DNA from: Petroclostridium sp. X23 | GTDB taxonomy: Bacteria > Bacillota > Clostridia > SK-Y3 | Reading direction: 5' to 3' | Assembly: GCF_030013905.1 (NCBI RefSeq) | Contig: NZ_CP124862.1 | Coordinates: 310,001 to 374,000, forward strand | DNA length: 64,000 nt | Shown here: positions 61,461-64,000 of the stretch, piece by piece | Position numbering within the stretch: the first letter of the stretch is position 1 | How the letters are laid out: each line of letters begins with the position of its first letter | Program-made: the position numbers and the translations under genes | Notes under the pieces: model-generated | What the model was told of the DNA's origin: nothing | The model's input: the letters and a program-made list of their open reading frames with translations, nothing else | The model's database searches: none

Positions 61461-63680
61461 CTAGAATCTATCATGGAAAGTTCTATTGATAACATCCAGC
61501 TGCTGTTCTTTGGTCAATCTTATAAAGTTAACCGCATAACCCGATACGCGAACGGTAAGCTGCGGGTATTTCTCAGGATGATTCATGGCATCCATCAAAA
61601 CATCTTTATTTAATACATTCACATTGATATGATGGCCGCTTTGGCTGAAATACCCATCCATTAACGCAGACAGGTTGTTATACTTTTCATCATCCGATTT
61701 TCCCAGCGCACCCGGGATAATGGAGAATGTATAAGATATACCATCTTCGCTGTAGTCATATGGCAGTTTCGCCACTGACATCATTGAAGCGACGCATCCT
61801 TTTGTGTCTCTCTTATGCATCGGATTAGCACCCGGCGCAAAAGGTTCTCCATGTTTTCTACCATCGGGAGTATTACCTGTTTTCTTACCATATACTACGT
61901 TTGAAGTGATGGTCAGGATGGACATGGTAGGTTTGCTGTCTCTATAAGTTTTATGTTTACTTAATTTGGACATAAAGCTTTTTACTACATTCACTGCGAT
62001 TTCATCAACTACCGGGTCATTGTTACCATATTTAGGATAATCCCCTTCGATTTCATAATCTACAGCTAGTCCTTGGTCATTTCTAATCACTTTTACCTTT
62101 GAATGCTTAATTGCAGATAATGAATCAACTACTACAGATAAACCGGCAATGCCGCAAGCCGATGTTCTTAGTATTTCTTCATCATGCAAAGCCATTTGCA
62201 GTGCTTCATAGCAGTATTTATCGTGCATGTAATGAATGATATTCAGTGTATTGATATATAAGTTGGCAAGCCATTCCATGATGGTATCGAAACGCTGTAT
62301 GACTTCATCATAATCCAGATATTCAGAGGTAATAGGTACATAGGCCGGAGCAACTTGTACCCCTTTGATTTCGTCTTTTCCGCCATTGATTGCGTATAGC
62401 AAGGCTTTTGCCAAATTCGCTCTTGCACCGAAGAACTGCATCTGTTTTCCGATTTTCATTGCCGATACACAGCATGCGATTCCATAATCGTCTCCAAATT
62501 TCTCTCTCATAAGATCATCGTTTTCATACTGAATAGATGAAGTTTCAACAGATGCCTTTGCACAATACTTCTTAAAGCTTTTCGGCAGCCTTGTAGACCA
62601 TAATACCGTCATATTCGGTTCCGGAGCCGGTCCTAAGTTGGTCAATGTATGCATGAATCTATACGTCATTTTTGTAACCATATGTCTGCCGTCTATGCCT
62701 ATACCACCAAGAGCCTCGGTCACCCAAGTCGGGTCACCTGAGAATAGGGCTTCATATTCAGGCGTTCTCAGGAATCTTACCATCCTTAATTTCATCACAA
62801 AGTGATCTACCATCTCTTGAATTTGCTCTTCTGTATACTTTTCTTGTTCCAAGTCTCTTTGCGCATAAATATCTAAAAAAGTAGATATCCTTCCCAAACT
62901 CATTGCGGCACCATTTTGCTGTTTAATAGCTGCAAGATAAGCAAAATACAGCCACTGGATTGCTTCTTTTGTATCTTGGGCAGGTTTGCTGATATCATAA
63001 CCATAGCTTAATGCCATCTCTTTTAGTTCTTCCAATGCCCTGATTTGTTCACTCATTTCTTCACGTTGTCTTATAACAGGTGAATCCATGGTGTCAAAAA
63101 TATAATTTTTCTTTGCTTGCGTCTTTTTCTCTATCAGGAAATCCACACCATAAAGAGGTACTCTTCTGTAATCACCAATAATTCTTCCTCTGCCGTAAGC
63201 GTCCGGTAATCCGGTAATAATGCCGGTACTTCTTGCTTTTTTCATTTCATCGGTATAAGCATCAAAAACACCGTCATTATGTGTTTTTCTATATTTGAAT
63301 ACATTTTCTACATCCGGGTCCATCTCGCGATTATATGCCTTAAAAGATGTTTTGACCATTCGAATTCCGCCAAAAGGCATAATCGCTCTCTTTAAAGGTG
63401 CATCAGTTTGAAGTCCCACAATTTCTTCAATATTTTTATCAATATACCCGGGTTTATGTGATGCAATGGTGGATATAGTTTTTTCATCAATATCCAATAC
63501 ACCTCCATTTTCCCTCTCTTCTTTCATCAATTCCGAAACTCTATTCCAGAGTTTTAAAGTCTCAGAAGTAGGTGGTGCCAGAAAGCTTTCATCACCATCA
63601 TAAGGTGTATAATTCTTTTGTATAAAATCCCTTACATTTATTTCATTTTTCCATATTCCAAGTTTAAGATTGGTATTCAT
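61461..63680 (-). CDS. pflB: formate acetyltransferase (pyruvate formate-lyase)
   Basis: 739 residues, normal length. The active-site Cys-Cys pair is in [13 protein letters not shown], and the glycyl-radical loop in [13 protein letters not shown] near the C-terminus. It splits pyruvate with CoA to acetyl-CoA and formate and is inactivated by oxygen. Its radical SAM activase gene (pflA) is not in the window; the formate channel gene follows instead. AGGGGGAT is the ribosome site. Confidence 0.96.
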   Translation of the reverse strand: MNTNLKLGIWKNEINVRDFIQKNYTPYDGDESFLAPPTSETLKLWNRVSELMKEERENGGVLDIDEKTISTIASHKPGYIDKNIEEIVGLQTDAPLKRAIMPFGGIRMVKTSFKAYNREMDPDVENVFKYRKTHNDGVFDAYTDEMKKARSTGIITGLPDAYGRGRIIGDYRRVPLYGVDFLIEKKTQAKKNYIFDTMDSPVIRQREEMSEQIRALEELKEMALSYGYDISKPAQDTKEAIQWLYFAYLAAIKQQNGAAMSLGRISTFLDIYAQRDLEQEKYTEEQIQEMVDHFVMKLRMVRFLRTPEYEALFSGDPTWVTEALGGIGIDGRHMVTKMTYRFMHTLTNLGPAPEPNMTVLWSTRLPKSFKKYCAKASVETSSIQYENDDLMREKFGDDYGIACCVSAMKIGKQMQFFGARANLAKALLYAINGGKDEIKGVQVAPAYVPITSEYLDYDEVIQRFDTIMEWLANLYINTLNIIHYMHDKYCYEALQMALHDEEILRTSACGIAGLSVVVDSLSAIKHSKVKVIRNDQGLAVDYEIEGDYPKYGNNDPVVDEIAVNVVKSFMSKLSKHKTYRDSKPTMSILTITSNVVYGKKTGNTPDGRKHGEPFAPGANPMHKRDTKGCVASMMSVAKLPYDYSEDGISYTFSIIPGALGKSDDEKYNNLSALMDGYFSQSGHHINVNVLNKDVLMDAMNHPEKYPQLTVRVSGYAVNFIRLTKEQQLDVINRTFHDRF

Positions 63681-64000
63681 ATTGATATCCCCCTATTCTT
63701 GCTTGCAGTTTAATCTGAAAAAACAGAATGTATTGCAAGCCATAAGTATATATTGTATTATGTTTTATATATTCCACTCAAAGTACAAGTCTAAACATAT
63801 TTATTAACACAATATACAGTATATTGTATACAATGTACTGTGTCAATATCTATTATGTCTAAGATATGATTAAATCTTCCTTTTTTCAAAGAATACGTAT
63901 ATCTACCTGATAGAATATTAACCTTTCTGTGTCTCTTTTCGTTTAGCTCATCTCCCTAGCAAAATCGCAAATAAAACCTAAATAACTATAGTTTTGCAGA
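63681..64000. other. upstream region of pflB
   Basis: Contains the 26-base palindrome described separately and, near 63702-63738, an inverted pair GCTTGCA/TGCAAGC in the leader of pflB. No other gene is visible to the end of the window. Confidence 0.5.
63816..63841. promoter_or_regulatory. operator-like 26-base palindrome upstream of pflB
   Basis: ACAGTA-TATTGTATACAATG-TACTGT is symmetric except for one base pair and lies about 136 bases before the pflB start. The core TTGTATACAA and a second overlapping dyad CAATATA-CAG-TATATTG (63810-63826) suggest two adjacent binding sites of a dimeric regulator. Confidence 0.55.

Noticed and set aside
63808..63843. NrdR box pair upstream of pflB
   Set aside because: The half-sites only loosely fit the NrdR consensus, and no nrd gene is present; reported as an unnamed operator.

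Overview
The window is AT-rich DNA with AGGAGG-type ribosome sites, a T-box leader, a c-di-AMP riboswitch, SOS boxes of the GAAC-N4-GTTC type and anaerobic fermentation genes. This points to an anaerobic, amino-acid- and sugar-fermenting member of the Clostridia (Bacillota). I cannot name the genus from sequence alone.

Layout. 1-2.45 kb: end of a CheR gene, a small methyltransferase and a DUF421/DUF4363 membrane pair. 2.5-13.4 kb: a tightly packed, co-directional cluster led by an HTH regulator with a dyad on its own -10 box: UbiA-like prenyltransferase, old-yellow-enzyme reductase, acyl carrier protein, alpha-oxoamine synthase, lipid kinase, ThiL-like kinase, ketosynthase, NAD-dependent reductase, radical SAM enzyme and a calcium-loop protein. 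It looks like a pathway that condenses an acyl-ACP with an amino acid, then reduces and phosphorylates the product. It resembles bacterial sphingolipid or oxoamine-lipid synthesis but does not match any cluster I can name with certainty; it is the best candidate for an undescribed system. 14.33-22.59 kb: an 8.3-kb genomic island bounded by a perfect 60-bp direct repeat of the 3' part of a tRNA-Leu gene. It carries a helicase-HNH protein, a two-precursor cysteine-rich RiPP locus with a radical SAM/SPASM maturase, an integrase remnant and decayed toxin-antitoxin genes.

22.85-32.9 kb: murD, the remains of a Wadjet (Jet) plasmid-defence operon (truncated jetA fused to jetC tail sequence, then an intact jetD), three tRNAs, three tandem M42 aminopeptidases, an MBL-fold RNA-nuclease-like protein and a FabH-type synthase. 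33-40 kb: sodium/solute symporter, then indolepyruvate ferredoxin oxidoreductase (iorA, iorB), a phenylacetate-CoA-ligase-like enzyme and an ACT protein, which suggests aromatic amino acid fermentation. 40-43.6 kb: a redox and Fe-S module (DUF5320, DUF134, NifU-like, thioesterase, DUF89, C_GCAxxG_C_C) with two similar promoters carrying CATATGCCC-type sites.

43.7-53.1 kb: T-box-controlled ileS, a methionine gamma-lyase family protein, a divergent SOS pair lexA/yneA-like, a DUF1874 protein related to AcrIII-1/Crn2 ring nucleases and lying between two copies of a MITE-like repeat, an aldose epimerase and a second DUF89 protein. 53.2-54.9 kb is a decayed sugar-transport and AraC region. 55-60.3 kb: on the minus strand a histidine kinase with two response regulators, then KtrA/KtrB potassium uptake under a c-di-AMP riboswitch. 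60.5-63.7 kb: formate transporter and pyruvate formate-lyase, with a large palindrome upstream. Several families of short inverted-repeat elements are scattered through the window.
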